Source: Muribaculaceae bacterium (GTDB lineage Bacteria; Bacteroidota; Bacteroidia; Bacteroidales; Muribaculaceae). Taken from it: a stretch of DNA of 39,584 nt. The notes below the pieces were generated by a model, which was not told the origin of the DNA, searched no databases, and was given only the letters and a program-made list of their open reading frames with translations. A program made the translations under genes and the position numbers. The DNA is taken from assembly GCA_029061925.1 (NCBI GenBank), contig JAIDRE010000077.1, forward strand, positions 1-39,584, written 5' to 3'. Below are positions 8,033-15,552 of this stretch, piece by piece (within the stretch, counting starts at the first letter, position 1; each line of letters opens with the position of its first letter).

Positions 8033-9367
8033 GTGCCGGCGATTGAACTGAATAAAAAATCAATCAACAGGCAAATATTGGCGCTCGCCGTGCCATCGAT
8101 TATTGCCAACATCACCACTCCGCTTTTAGCGTTGGTCGATACTGCCATAGTCGGTCACATGGGGAGCGCCATGTTTATTGCAGCCATCGCGCTGGGCGGG
8201 TCGGTGTTCAACATGATTTACTGGCTCTTCAACTTCCTGAGAATGGGCACAAGCGGCATCACGGCTCAGGAATTTGGACGCGGAGCCGATGGTTACACAT
8301 CGGAGACACTCACCCGATCGCTTTTGATTGCACTGACTGTCGGCATTACATTAATAATATTAAGACATCCGATTATTTCGGTCGCTATCAACTTTATGGA
8401 TCCCGACCCGGCAACCGCCGACATTGCCCGCACCTACTGTTATATTCTGATCTTCGGCGCACCGGCTCTGTTGGCGTCGTACTCATTTACAGGATGGTTT
8501 ATCGGGATGCAGAACTCCAAAGCAACGATGTGGATTTCACTATTAATTAATGTGACCAACATCGGGGCAAGCCTGTTGCTGGTTTATTGGCTCAATTTCG
8601 GAATCAAAGGTGTTGCATTCGGCACGCTGACAGCTCAATGGACAGGAGCAATCGCAGCCTTCTTGATGGCTCGTCTCAACGGTTACCGATTTAAGCAACA
8701 AGGCGGTCAGCCTATTTTTGACCGAAAGAAAATCGAACAATTCTTCTCGATCAACTTTCATATTTTCCTGAGAACAATCTGTCTGATCGCCGTTACAGTA
8801 TGGTTTACACGAACCGGCGCACGTCAAGGCACGCTGATGCTGTCGGTCAACGCACTGTTGATGCAGTTTTTCGTGATATTCTCATATTTTATGGATGGAT
8901 TTGCGTTTGCAGGCGAAGCGTTGACCGGGAAATCAATCGGTGCAGGCGACAAATCGTTGATGAAATTGACAGTCAAACATCTTTTTGGCTTCGGCGTCGG
9001 GCTATCTATATTGTTTTCACTACTTTATACTGTCGGTGGAGACTTAGTTCTAAACATTTTGAGTAACGAACAATATGTTTTACAAGCTACGAGCGATTTC
9101 AGATGGTGGGTTGTGACAGTTCCGCTCGCCGGGTTCTCGGCTTTTATATGGGATGGAATCTATATCGGAGCAACACAGACAAAATGGATGCTCACGGCTG
9201 TTTTCAGTGCAATGGTTGTATTTTTCACGATTCTGGCGATTGCCTACCCGACAATGGGAAATCACGGATTGTGGCTTGCATTTATTAGTTACCTTATAAT
9301 CAGAGGTTTAGTACTAACCTTGACCTATCATAAAATTGAACGCGTACATTTTTATCATCAAAAATGA
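8033..9367 (+). CDS. MATE-family efflux transporter (DinF-like)
   Basis: Inner-membrane multidrug and toxin extrusion transporter, 444 aa, about 12 hydrophobic segments. The N-terminus has the pattern of the DinF branch: ILALAVPSIIANITTPLLALVDTAIVGHMGS. The second half repeats it with FFSINFHIFLRTICLIAVTVW. The start is a GTG at 8033, six bases after the OPT stop codon; no ATG gives a comparable N-terminus. The substrate is unknown; the family uses proton or sodium gradients to export cationic drugs or metabolites. Confidence 0.87.
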   Translation: MPAIELNKKSINRQILALAVPSIIANITTPLLALVDTAIVGHMGSAMFIAAIALGGSVFNMIYWLFNFLRMGTSGITAQEFGRGADGYTSETLTRSLLIALTVGITLIILRHPIISVAINFMDPDPATADIARTYCYILIFGAPALLASYSFTGWFIGMQNSKATMWISLLINVTNIGASLLLVYWLNFGIKGVAFGTLTAQWTGAIAAFLMARLNGYRFKQQGGQPIFDRKKIEQFFSINFHIFLRTICLIAVTVWFTRTGARQGTLMLSVNALLMQFFVIFSYFMDGFAFAGEALTGKSIGAGDKSLMKLTVKHLFGFGVGLSILFSLLYTVGGDLVLNILSNEQYVLQATSDFRWWVVTVPLAGFSAFIWDGIYIGATQTKWMLTAVFSAMVVFFTILAIAYPTMGNHGLWLAFISYLIIRGLVLTLTYHKIERVHFYHQK

Positions 9368-9388
9368 TAAAACTCCCAAAATAAATTG

Positions 9389-9396
9389 TATCTTTG
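9389..9396 (+). promoter_or_regulatory. Promoter -7 element before the Crp/Fnr-type gene
   Basis: TATCTTTG matches TAnnTTTG and lies 31 bp before the ATG at 9427. No TTTG is present at the usual distance upstream, so it may need an activator. A 9-bp AT-rich inverted repeat at 9350-9372, straddling the MATE stop codon, covers the -33 region and could be an operator. Confidence 0.5.
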
Positions 9397-9426
9397 TAAT
9401 ATCAAATCCTTATTCTAACATCACTT

Positions 9427-10125
9427 ATGATTAAGAGCGTATTAGAAGATGTCGTGAGCAAAGACCTTGCCGCTCTTTGGACTCTTTTAGATAACGAAGA
9501 AAAGCGTCGGATTGTCGATGCCTTTACCATTCATAACTTTAAAAAGAACCAGGTAATCTATGCCGAAAACGACAAACCCGAATTTATTTGGTGCCTCCTC
9601 AATGGCAAGGTAAAACGTTATAAAGACGGTGCCGGTGGTCGCCAGCAGATTCTCCGATTAATCAGACCTGTGCAATATTTTGGCTATCGTGCCTATTTTG
9701 CCAATGAACCATACGTGTCGAGTGCGGCAGCGTTTGAGCCTTCGGTTATCGGGTCAATACCGATGTCGCTTGTAGAGGAGATGATCAATCATAACATGAA
9801 ACTCGCATGGTTTTTTATTCACGAGCTCTCGCGCAACCTCGGCGGTAGCGATACAAAAATTGTCAACCTCACCCAAAAACATATTCGCGGACGACTTGCC
9901 GAAGCCTTAATTATACTGAAAGATAATTATGGTTATGAGCCTGACAATTCGACCCTTAACATATATATGGCACGTGAAGACCTCGCCAATCTGTCAAATA
10001 TGACAACCTCTAACGCCATACGCACGCTGTCAAGTTTTGCCGAAGACAAACTGATAGTTGTCGATGGTCGTAAAATCAAAATACTTAACGAAGATATGCT
10101 CCGCAACATCAGCAAATATGGCTGA
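9427..10125 (+). CDS. Crp/Fnr-family transcription regulator
   Basis: A 232-aa regulator. Residues about 25-140 form a cyclic-nucleotide-binding-like beta domain (FKKNQVIYAENDKPEFIWCLLNGKVK, IRPVQYFGYRAYFANE); a dimerisation helix follows (FFIHELSRNLGGSDTKI), then a winged helix (about 165-225) with MAREDLANLSNMTTSNAIRTL as the helix-turn-helix. There is only one cysteine, so an oxygen-sensing FNR cluster is excluded, and the phosphate-binding cassette of true cAMP receptors is not recognisable. The effector is unknown. It lies 23 bp before lipA and may be co-transcribed with the lipoate genes. Confidence 0.88.
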   Translation: MIKSVLEDVVSKDLAALWTLLDNEEKRRIVDAFTIHNFKKNQVIYAENDKPEFIWCLLNGKVKRYKDGAGGRQQILRLIRPVQYFGYRAYFANEPYVSSAAAFEPSVIGSIPMSLVEEMINHNMKLAWFFIHELSRNLGGSDTKIVNLTQKHIRGRLAEALIILKDNYGYEPDNSTLNIYMAREDLANLSNMTTSNAIRTLSSFAEDKLIVVDGRKIKILNEDMLRNISKYG

Positions 10126-10148
10126 TAGAGCAAAACAATATTACTCCT

Positions 10149-11000
10149 ATGCCGGCTGATTATAGACGTAAACCTGAATGGCTTAAAATAAAACTTCCCC
10201 GCGGTGTCAAGGCTGCAAGCGTTGTCGGTATGCTCAACGATCGATGCCTTCACACGATTTGCACCAGCGGAATGTGTCCCAACAAAGGTGAATGTTGGGG
10301 TAACGGAACTGCAACATTTATGATTGGCGGTAACATCTGTACGCGCAACTGCCGATTCTGTAACGTAACAACCGGTCATCCCCTCCCCCTCGACCCGAAG
10401 GAAATTGACAATATCGTCAAGTCGATTAAGGAGTTAAATCTCAAGCATGCGGTCATCACATCGGTTGACCGTGACGATTTACCCGATGGTGGTGCCGCTC
10501 ACTGGGCATCATTAATCAGAGCCTTGAAAAAGGAATGTCCCGGCGTGACAATGGAGGTGCTGATTCCTGATTTTAACGGCGACCTCTCGCTGGTCGATAT
10601 GATAATTGCCGAGAAACCTGATGTTATTTCTCACAATCTTGAGACTGTCCGCCGACTTTCGCCCCAAGTGAGATCAAAAGCGACTTACGACCGTTCGCTC
10701 TCGGTTATCAAGCACATAGCCGACAGCGGAATACGCTCAAAATCAGGTATTATGCTCGGACTCGGCGAAACTCCCGAAGAAATTTATGAAACGATGGACG
10801 ATCTCCGTGCTGTGGGTTGCGAAGTTATGACTATAGGCCAGTATCTTCAGCCTTCAGAAAAGCACTACCCTGTTCAAGACTACATTCATCCTGACATCTT
10901 TGCTCAATATGGCGAAGTCGGACGTCAAAAGGGGTTCCGTCACATCGAGAGTGCGCCGATGGTTCGTTCAAGTTATCACGCTGAGCGTCACGTTCATTAA
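10149..11000 (+). CDS. lipA: Lipoyl synthase
   Basis: Radical SAM enzyme that inserts two sulfurs into the octanoyl group on lipoyl domains, 283 aa. The auxiliary cluster cysteines are C38, C43 and C49 (TICTSGMCPNKGEC), the SAM cluster cysteines C64, C68 and C71 (CTRNCRFC), and the RSSYHA motif near the C-terminus supplies the serine ligand. The CDVTTG-like region reads CNVTTGHP. All catalytic residues are present. It is followed ten bases later by lipB, so octanoyl transfer and sulfur insertion are encoded together. Confidence 0.97.
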   Translation: MPADYRRKPEWLKIKLPRGVKAASVVGMLNDRCLHTICTSGMCPNKGECWGNGTATFMIGGNICTRNCRFCNVTTGHPLPLDPKEIDNIVKSIKELNLKHAVITSVDRDDLPDGGAAHWASLIRALKKECPGVTMEVLIPDFNGDLSLVDMIIAEKPDVISHNLETVRRLSPQVRSKATYDRSLSVIKHIADSGIRSKSGIMLGLGETPEEIYETMDDLRAVGCEVMTIGQYLQPSEKHYPVQDYIHPDIFAQYGEVGRQKGFRHIESAPMVRSSYHAERHVH

Positions 11001-11010
11001 ACCTGTTCTG

Positions 11011-11682
11011 ATGTTTCCTAAAGTAGAATTTATCGATTGTGGAATCAAGCCCTATCGCGAAATGTGGGACATGCAACTCACGTTGTTCAACGAGCTTCTT
11101 GCCTTAAAGCGAGAGAAAAAGCCGATTGAACAGGAGTATGTTTTGATGGTCGAACATGAGCCGGTTTATACAATGGGGCGTCATGCCAACCCTGCCAATA
11201 TGCTTATTTCCCGAGAGATGCTGCAACAAGACGGCATTGAATGTATCAACATTGAGCGCGGTGGCGACATTACATTTCATGGGCCCGGTCAACTCGTGGT
11301 ATATCCGATCATCGACCTTCAGGAGCACTATGTCGGTGTAAAACAATATGTATGGATGCTTGAGGAAACTGTCATCCGCACCCTTGCAAAATACGGTATC
11401 AAAGGCGAGAGAATCGAGGATGCTACCGGCGTATGGATCGGCAAAGGGACTCCCGGAGAGCGTAAAATCTGCGCCATCGGTGTCAGAGTGAGCCACTCAA
11501 TCACAATGCACGGTTTCGCCCTTAACGTCTCAACCGATCTCAACTATTTCAACCGCATCAATCCCTGCGGTTTCATCGACAAAGGCGTAACCTCTATCGA
11601 AGCCGAACTCCACAAAAAAGTTGACATTAATTCGGTCAAATACGATATTCAATCAATCCTCAACGCTCTTCTAAACGAATAA
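11011..11682 (+). CDS. lipB: Lipoyl(octanoyl) transferase
   Basis: Transfers octanoyl from acyl carrier protein to lipoyl domains; the product is the substrate of LipA. With the ATG at 11011 the protein has 223 aa (MFPKVEFIDCG), the usual size; an in-frame extension back to 10900 would overlap lipA by about 100 bases and was rejected. The signature RGGDITFHGPGQ is at 83-94, the catalytic lysine at K152 (ERKICAIGVR) and the acyl-carrying cysteine at C186 (INPCGF). The gap to lipA is 10 bp and a strong terminator follows directly. Confidence 0.96.
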   Translation: MFPKVEFIDCGIKPYREMWDMQLTLFNELLALKREKKPIEQEYVLMVEHEPVYTMGRHANPANMLISREMLQQDGIECINIERGGDITFHGPGQLVVYPIIDLQEHYVGVKQYVWMLEETVIRTLAKYGIKGERIEDATGVWIGKGTPGERKICAIGVRVSHSITMHGFALNVSTDLNYFNRINPCGFIDKGVTSIEAELHKKVDINSVKYDIQSILNALLNE

Positions 11683-11685
11683 AAA

Positions 11686-11717
11686 ACTCGATTAACCTGG
11701 GGTTAATCGAGTTTTTA
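11686..11717. terminator. Bidirectional terminator between lipB and the GH109-like gene
   Basis: A perfect 12-bp stem (ACTCGATTAACC at 11686-11697 with 11701-11712, loop TGG) is flanked by an A-run on the left and a T-run on the right, so it can act in both directions. A second inverted repeat, 11731-11739 with 11750-11758, lies next to it on the side of the convergent gene but has no T-run. Confidence 0.9.
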
Positions 11718-11770
11718 TTTCATCAGGGAAATCGAGATTTAACAAGATTAATCTCGATAATCAAAGGAGT

Positions 11771-13417
11771 TTATTTTTCTATCTGAGCTTTCACTTTTGC
11801 AAGGGCGCGGTCGTATATCTTTTGAGCTTTTGCGCGCTTTGCCGGAGTAGTGGCGTTTTGAACGGCATCATAGAGTGCCCAAAGGTTAGCATCTTTAACA
11901 GCGGCTTTTTGAGCAGTAGTAAAAGCTTCAGCTTTTGCTTCGGCTTCTTTTTCATCAGCTTCGGGAGCGTAGGCATGCTTGTAGCCTTTAACATCGTTCC
12001 AATGACCACGGGTAAAATCGGGGAAAGCGACAGCTGCCGAGTTATTATCCATTGAGAGTGAGCCGAGTTCGGCGAGCGAACACCATTCGGCAAGGTCATA
12101 GACATCCATGTCGAGGGGCAATCCATTCTGGAGGCAATAAACCAAACGTGCATCCATAAAGAAGTCCATACCTCCGTGACCACCAACTTTTTTAGCAAGT
12201 TCACCATACTTGGTGATGATGGGGTGACGATATTTTTCACGGAGTGCATTCATCTCTGCCTCAGGCATGAAGCCATGAGATGTGAGATTGTCAATCTTTG
12301 GCGCATTACCGGTTGCTTTGAGTTGGGCTACGTCAACAGCAATACCCTGAGTAGGATATTTATTAGCAAAGCCTTTGGTTCCGGTAAGTTGATAAAGACG
12401 ATTATAGGGTTGTGGACTCATTACATTATGTTGAATCTCAACGACTTTACCGTTGGCAGTACGCATAAGAGTTGTTGTATGGTCTCCATTGCGGTAATTG
12501 TTACATTCTTTACCGGTCTTTTTCTCAACATATTCCTTGCCGTGAACGCTTTTAGTGTCCATTGCTGTAAGGGTTGTAAAACGGTCACCACGGTGAATAT
12601 CCATTACTTGAGCAACCGGACCGAGTCCATGTGTAGCATAAAGATCTCCACGGTTTTCCATATTGTATTTCATACGCCATCCAAGTTTATCAGGGTCGGT
12701 TTCCGGATTTTTCCAGTAGTGCTCCCAGAATTCATCAAGATTATGGATGTATGCACCCTGAGCACGGAGAACTTCACCAAACACACCTTGCTGAGCCATA
12801 TTGAGCGCATCGAGTTCAAACCAATCATAGCAACAGTTCTCGAGAATCATACAATGTTTGCGATTTTTTTCAGAAAGATTGATGAGTTCCCAACACTGTT
12901 CAAGATTCATTGCTGACGGCACCTCGATTGCAACATTCTTATCATTTTCGAGAGCCGACTTAGCCACGGGAAAGTGGTGATCCCAATCAGTAGCTACATA
13001 GACGAGATCTATATCATCGCGCTTACAAATCTCTTCATAGCCATTTTCACCGGAATAGATATCAGCAGGTATCAGTCCGGCATCACGGAGATATTTCTGG
13101 CATTTTTCAGCACGAGCCTGATCATAGTCACAAAGAGCCACGACTTCGACACCCGGTATTTGAGCAAAGCGTTTCACAGCACCGGGTCCACGCATTCCAA
13201 GACCGACAAATGCGACTCTGACTTTGTCCATTTTGGGGACTGTCAATCCAATTACGTTTTCCTGGTCGGCGGGACGTTCGGGGGTGTCAACCACGATAGT
13301 ACCCTTATCCCAATGCCATGTGGTTGAAGGAGATAAAGACTGTGCAACTGCAGTGGTTGTACCAACTATAGCAGTTGCACTGACGAGCATAGCGCCAAAG
13401 ATTTTTGAAAGGTTCAT
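11771..13417 (-). CDS. Secreted GH109-like Gfo/Idh/MocA-fold glycosidase
   Basis: NAD-dependent protein of the Gfo/Idh/MocA fold, 548 aa, most like glycoside hydrolase family 109 (alpha-N-acetylgalactosaminidase). A Sec signal peptide (about residues 1-26, ending TAVAQ) precedes the dinucleotide fold VGLGMRG (72-77), CDYD, IEVPSAMN, NCCYD (194-198) and YATHGLGPV (260-268), then the GDHTTTLMRTANGK strand. The hits to GH109 motifs are good, but some related oxidoreductases share them. It is longer than most GH109 proteins because of a helical, Lys/Ala/Glu-rich tail of about 70 residues. It is divergent from a sugar-kinase-like gene, with a good promoter at 13452-13483. Confidence 0.8.
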   Translation of the reverse strand: MNLSKIFGAMLVSATAIVGTTTAVAQSLSPSTTWHWDKGTIVVDTPERPADQENVIGLTVPKMDKVRVAFVGLGMRGPGAVKRFAQIPGVEVVALCDYDQARAEKCQKYLRDAGLIPADIYSGENGYEEICKRDDIDLVYVATDWDHHFPVAKSALENDKNVAIEVPSAMNLEQCWELINLSEKNRKHCMILENCCYDWFELDALNMAQQGVFGEVLRAQGAYIHNLDEFWEHYWKNPETDPDKLGWRMKYNMENRGDLYATHGLGPVAQVMDIHRGDRFTTLTAMDTKSVHGKEYVEKKTGKECNNYRNGDHTTTLMRTANGKVVEIQHNVMSPQPYNRLYQLTGTKGFANKYPTQGIAVDVAQLKATGNAPKIDNLTSHGFMPEAEMNALREKYRHPIITKYGELAKKVGGHGGMDFFMDARLVYCLQNGLPLDMDVYDLAEWCSLAELGSLSMDNNSAAVAFPDFTRGHWNDVKGYKHAYAPEADEKEAEAKAEAFTTAQKAAVKDANLWALYDAVQNATTPAKRAKAQKIYDRALAKVKAQIEK

Positions 13418-13451
13418 AATGTTTGATTATAGGTTATTTTTATCCAGGTTT

Positions 13452-13483
13452 CAAAGTTAGTAAAATTTTTAACAAAAATCAAA
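13452..13483 (-). promoter_or_regulatory. Promoter for the GH109-like gene
   Basis: On the minus strand TTTG (13480-13483) is 20 bp upstream of TAACTTTG (13452-13459), an excellent Bacteroidetes promoter. The divergent gene has its own -7 element TAATTTTG at 13513-13520, so the two promoters lie back to back within 70 bp. Confidence 0.8.
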
Positions 13484-13512
13484 CAGAATGATAAATAGAC
13501 GAAAAATATCAT

Positions 13513-13520
13513 TAATTTTG
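13513..13520 (+). promoter_or_regulatory. Promoter -7 element for the phosphotransferase gene
   Basis: TAATTTTG matches TAnnTTTG, 36 bp before the start at 13556. No clear -33 TTTG is visible at the right distance. Confidence 0.45.
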
Positions 13521-13555
13521 TAGCGAAAATCAAACAATTATAAATTCGGAATGTC

Positions 13556-14653
13556 ATGAAAGACTTCTCTAACATTGTCAGTCAATTTGCCGTAGAAGGC
13601 TCCATCGAAGCAGTCAAACCGCTCGGGAATGGTTTGATTAATGACACATTTATAGTAAAAACCGCCGAGGATTCAGTACCCGACTACGTTTTGCAACGTA
13701 TTAACCATCAAATCTTTACCGATGTAAATACGCTACAGGACAATATCATGGCAGTGACTGCCCATATCCGTCGCAAGCTCACCGAAGCAGGCGAAAAAGA
13801 TATTGAACGCAAGGTGCTACAATTCATTCCGCTAAAAGGAGACCTGGCAAAGACCTATTTCTTTGATGGTGAGTCATATTGGCGCATGATGATGTTTATC
13901 CCTCGTGCTCACACTCTTGAGGCAGTCAACCCCGAGACATCACGCTTTGCCGGAAAGGCTTTCGGAAATTTCCAGGCAATGTTAGTAGATATAGACAAGG
14001 AGCTGAAAGAGAGTATTCCTGACTTCCACAACATGGAGTTCAGACTGAAACAGTTGCATGATGCTGTCAAGGCTGATCCGGTTGGTCGTGTTAAAGAGGT
14101 TAAACCGTTACTTGATGAATTGGAGTCACGCGCTGAAGATATGTGCAAGGCAGAACGACTTTATCGCGAAGGCAAACTTCCGAAACGCATCTGTCACTGT
14201 GATACAAAGGTTAACAATATGATGTTTGATGAAGATGGTCGCGTACTCTGTGTGATTGACCTCGACACCGTGATGCCTTCGTTCATTTTCAGCGACTATG
14301 GTGACTTTTTGCGAACAGCAGCCAACACTCTCGCAGAGGATGACCCCAACATTGCCGGTGTAGAATTTAACATGGATATTTTCCGAGCATTCACCGAGGG
14401 TTATCTCTCATCAGCCAAAGACTTTCTTAGTCCCATTGAAATTGAAAACCTCCCATATGCCGCCGCCCTGTTCCCCTACATGCAGGCTGTCCGCTTCCTA
14501 ACCGACTACATCAACGGCGACACATATTATAAAATAAAATATCCCGATCACAACCTCGTCAGGACCCGCAACCAGTTCAAGCTCTTGCAAAGCATCGAGG
14601 CTCATACCCCCGAAATGAAAGAGTTTATCAAACAAAAGTTAGAACAATTTTGA
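13556..14653 (+). CDS. N-acetylhexosamine-kinase-like phosphotransferase
   Basis: Aminoglycoside-phosphotransferase-fold kinase, 365 aa, close in size and motifs to N-acetylhexosamine 1-kinase (NahK), which phosphorylates GalNAc or GlcNAc at C1. The nucleotide loop reads LGNGLINDTFIV (23-34), the catalytic loop HCDTKVNN is at 214-221 (D216, N221) and the metal-binding DLD at 235-237. The C-terminal YINGDTYYKIKYPDHNLVRTRNQFKLLQS end is like NahK relatives in Bacteroidetes. Because the divergent neighbour is GH109-like, a GalNAc salvage role is plausible. Other sugars or amino-sugar antibiotics remain possible; no nucleotidyltransferase partner is present. Confidence 0.78.
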   Translation: MKDFSNIVSQFAVEGSIEAVKPLGNGLINDTFIVKTAEDSVPDYVLQRINHQIFTDVNTLQDNIMAVTAHIRRKLTEAGEKDIERKVLQFIPLKGDLAKTYFFDGESYWRMMMFIPRAHTLEAVNPETSRFAGKAFGNFQAMLVDIDKELKESIPDFHNMEFRLKQLHDAVKADPVGRVKEVKPLLDELESRAEDMCKAERLYREGKLPKRICHCDTKVNNMMFDEDGRVLCVIDLDTVMPSFIFSDYGDFLRTAANTLAEDDPNIAGVEFNMDIFRAFTEGYLSSAKDFLSPIEIENLPYAAALFPYMQAVRFLTDYINGDTYYKIKYPDHNLVRTRNQFKLLQSIEAHTPEMKEFIKQKLEQF

Positions 14654-14733
14654 TTTAGCGAGATTTTTTAAATTATATCCCCACTCCTTGCCAAAACTTT
14701 ATACACTTCAAAAAATATCTCAGATACGTTTAT

Positions 14734-14741
14734 TATCTTTG
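14734..14741 (+). promoter_or_regulatory. Promoter -7 element before the leader RNA and HEPN gene
   Basis: TATCTTTG matches TAnnTTTG. With the usual spacing, transcription would start near 14748, about 110 bases before the HEPN-protein start codon and directly upstream of the hairpins described next. A matching -33 TTTG is not evident. Confidence 0.5.
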
Positions 14742-14747
14742 CAGTTA

Positions 14748-14825
14748 TAAAAAACTAAACCCGATAGCTTGAAAAATCAGGGGCTACCGGGAATCAACAC
14801 TACAAAAGTAGTGAAAATATTTTTG
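14748..14825 (+). ncRNA. Candidate structured leader RNA upstream of the HEPN protein
   Basis: The leader can fold into two hairpins. The first joins CCCGATAGC (14760-14768) to GCTACCGGG (14783-14791), with one A/C mismatch, and TGA/TCA pairs around an AAAA loop extend it. The second is CACTAC-AAAA-GTAGTG (14798-14813), followed at 14820-14824 by five T. It starts just after a -7 element and has no coding potential. It could be a small RNA ending at the second hairpin, an attenuator of the downstream gene, or both. No homologue can be checked here, so the boundaries and the function are inferred. Confidence 0.45.
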
Positions 14826-14859
14826 ACAGCAAAATATTAGACAAAAAATATGAAACAAA

Positions 14860-15552
14860 ATGAAATTTTCTGACTTTCTACATATATTATCAGAGGAAAG
14901 ACTTCAACGCTACCTACTGGCTTGTGAAAATGACACTCGGAAGACCATGACCCTCTATAGATTGAACCTAAATCTGTCACAAGAGGTTTTTACCCTTCTT
15001 AGTTGTTTTGAGGTTGCTGTTAGGAACGCTATTAATCATATCCTCTTAGAATATCTTGGACCTGATTGGCTACGCGATGCCATACTTCCCGGCGGAGTAT
15101 TCGATGTGCCCGGATGTCGGGATAGCGCTAAAATAATTAAGAAAGCATATAACCGACTTATGCGTGAAGGCTCTTATACCCATCCTAAACTGCTTGCTGA
15201 AATGGAGTTTGGGGTATGGAAATATATGTTTGCCAATCCTCAATACAGAGCTGTCGGTAGGACTTTGCTTGCTATCTTCCCCAACAAGCCTCGTTCATCA
15301 GCGGAGACTCAATATAACAATACCTACATCTTCAATGAACTGGACGGTATCAACGTTCTTAGAAACCGCATAGCACATCATGAACCAATATGCTTTGCAC
15401 GGCGTCAGCCTGAAATAGGTACATCTTATATACTGAATGCCTACCAAACACTTCACAAATTGTTTTTATGGATGGGCATTGACAGCCACTCCTTATTGTA
15501 TGGTCTAGACCATGTTCAGCAAGTATGTTCAAAAATAAATGAGCTTAAATAA
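14860..15552 (+). CDS. Abi_2/AbiF-type HEPN protein (candidate abortive-infection RNase toxin)
   Basis: A 230-aa soluble protein of the Abi_2 (AbiD/AbiF) group. Two HEPN-type R-x4-H motifs are intact: R55-N-A-I-N-H60 (FEVAVRNAINHILLEYLG) and R168-N-R-I-A-H173 in LRNRIAHHEPICF, the second with the HHEP continuation typical of the group. Members of this family are known from phage-exclusion systems, and HEPN proteins are usually metal-independent RNases. The start is the ATG at 14860; an ATG at 14850 is out of frame. A structured leader (14748-14825) precedes it. Codon use is richer in TTA, ATA and AGA than in neighbours, suggesting acquisition. RNase activity is inferred from motifs only. Confidence 0.85.
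   Translation: MKFSDFLHILSEERLQRYLLACENDTRKTMTLYRLNLNLSQEVFTLLSCFEVAVRNAINHILLEYLGPDWLRDAILPGGVFDVPGCRDSAKIIKKAYNRLMREGSYTHPKLLAEMEFGVWKYMFANPQYRAVGRTLLAIFPNKPRSSAETQYNNTYIFNELDGINVLRNRIAHHEPICFARRQPEIGTSYILNAYQTLHKLFLWMGIDSHSLLYGLDHVQQVCSKINELK

Noticed and set aside
9427..10125. Oxygen-sensing FNR
   Set aside because: Only one cysteine is present, so a four-cysteine cluster cannot form.
10900..11010. Extended lipB start
   Set aside because: It overlaps lipA by about 100 bases and adds 37 non-family residues; the ATG at 11011 gives the normal LipB N-terminus.
12176..12916. 246-codon open frame opposite the GH109-like gene
   Set aside because: It lies on the antisense strand of a well-supported gene, its translation has no recognisable family features, and no promoter is visible.
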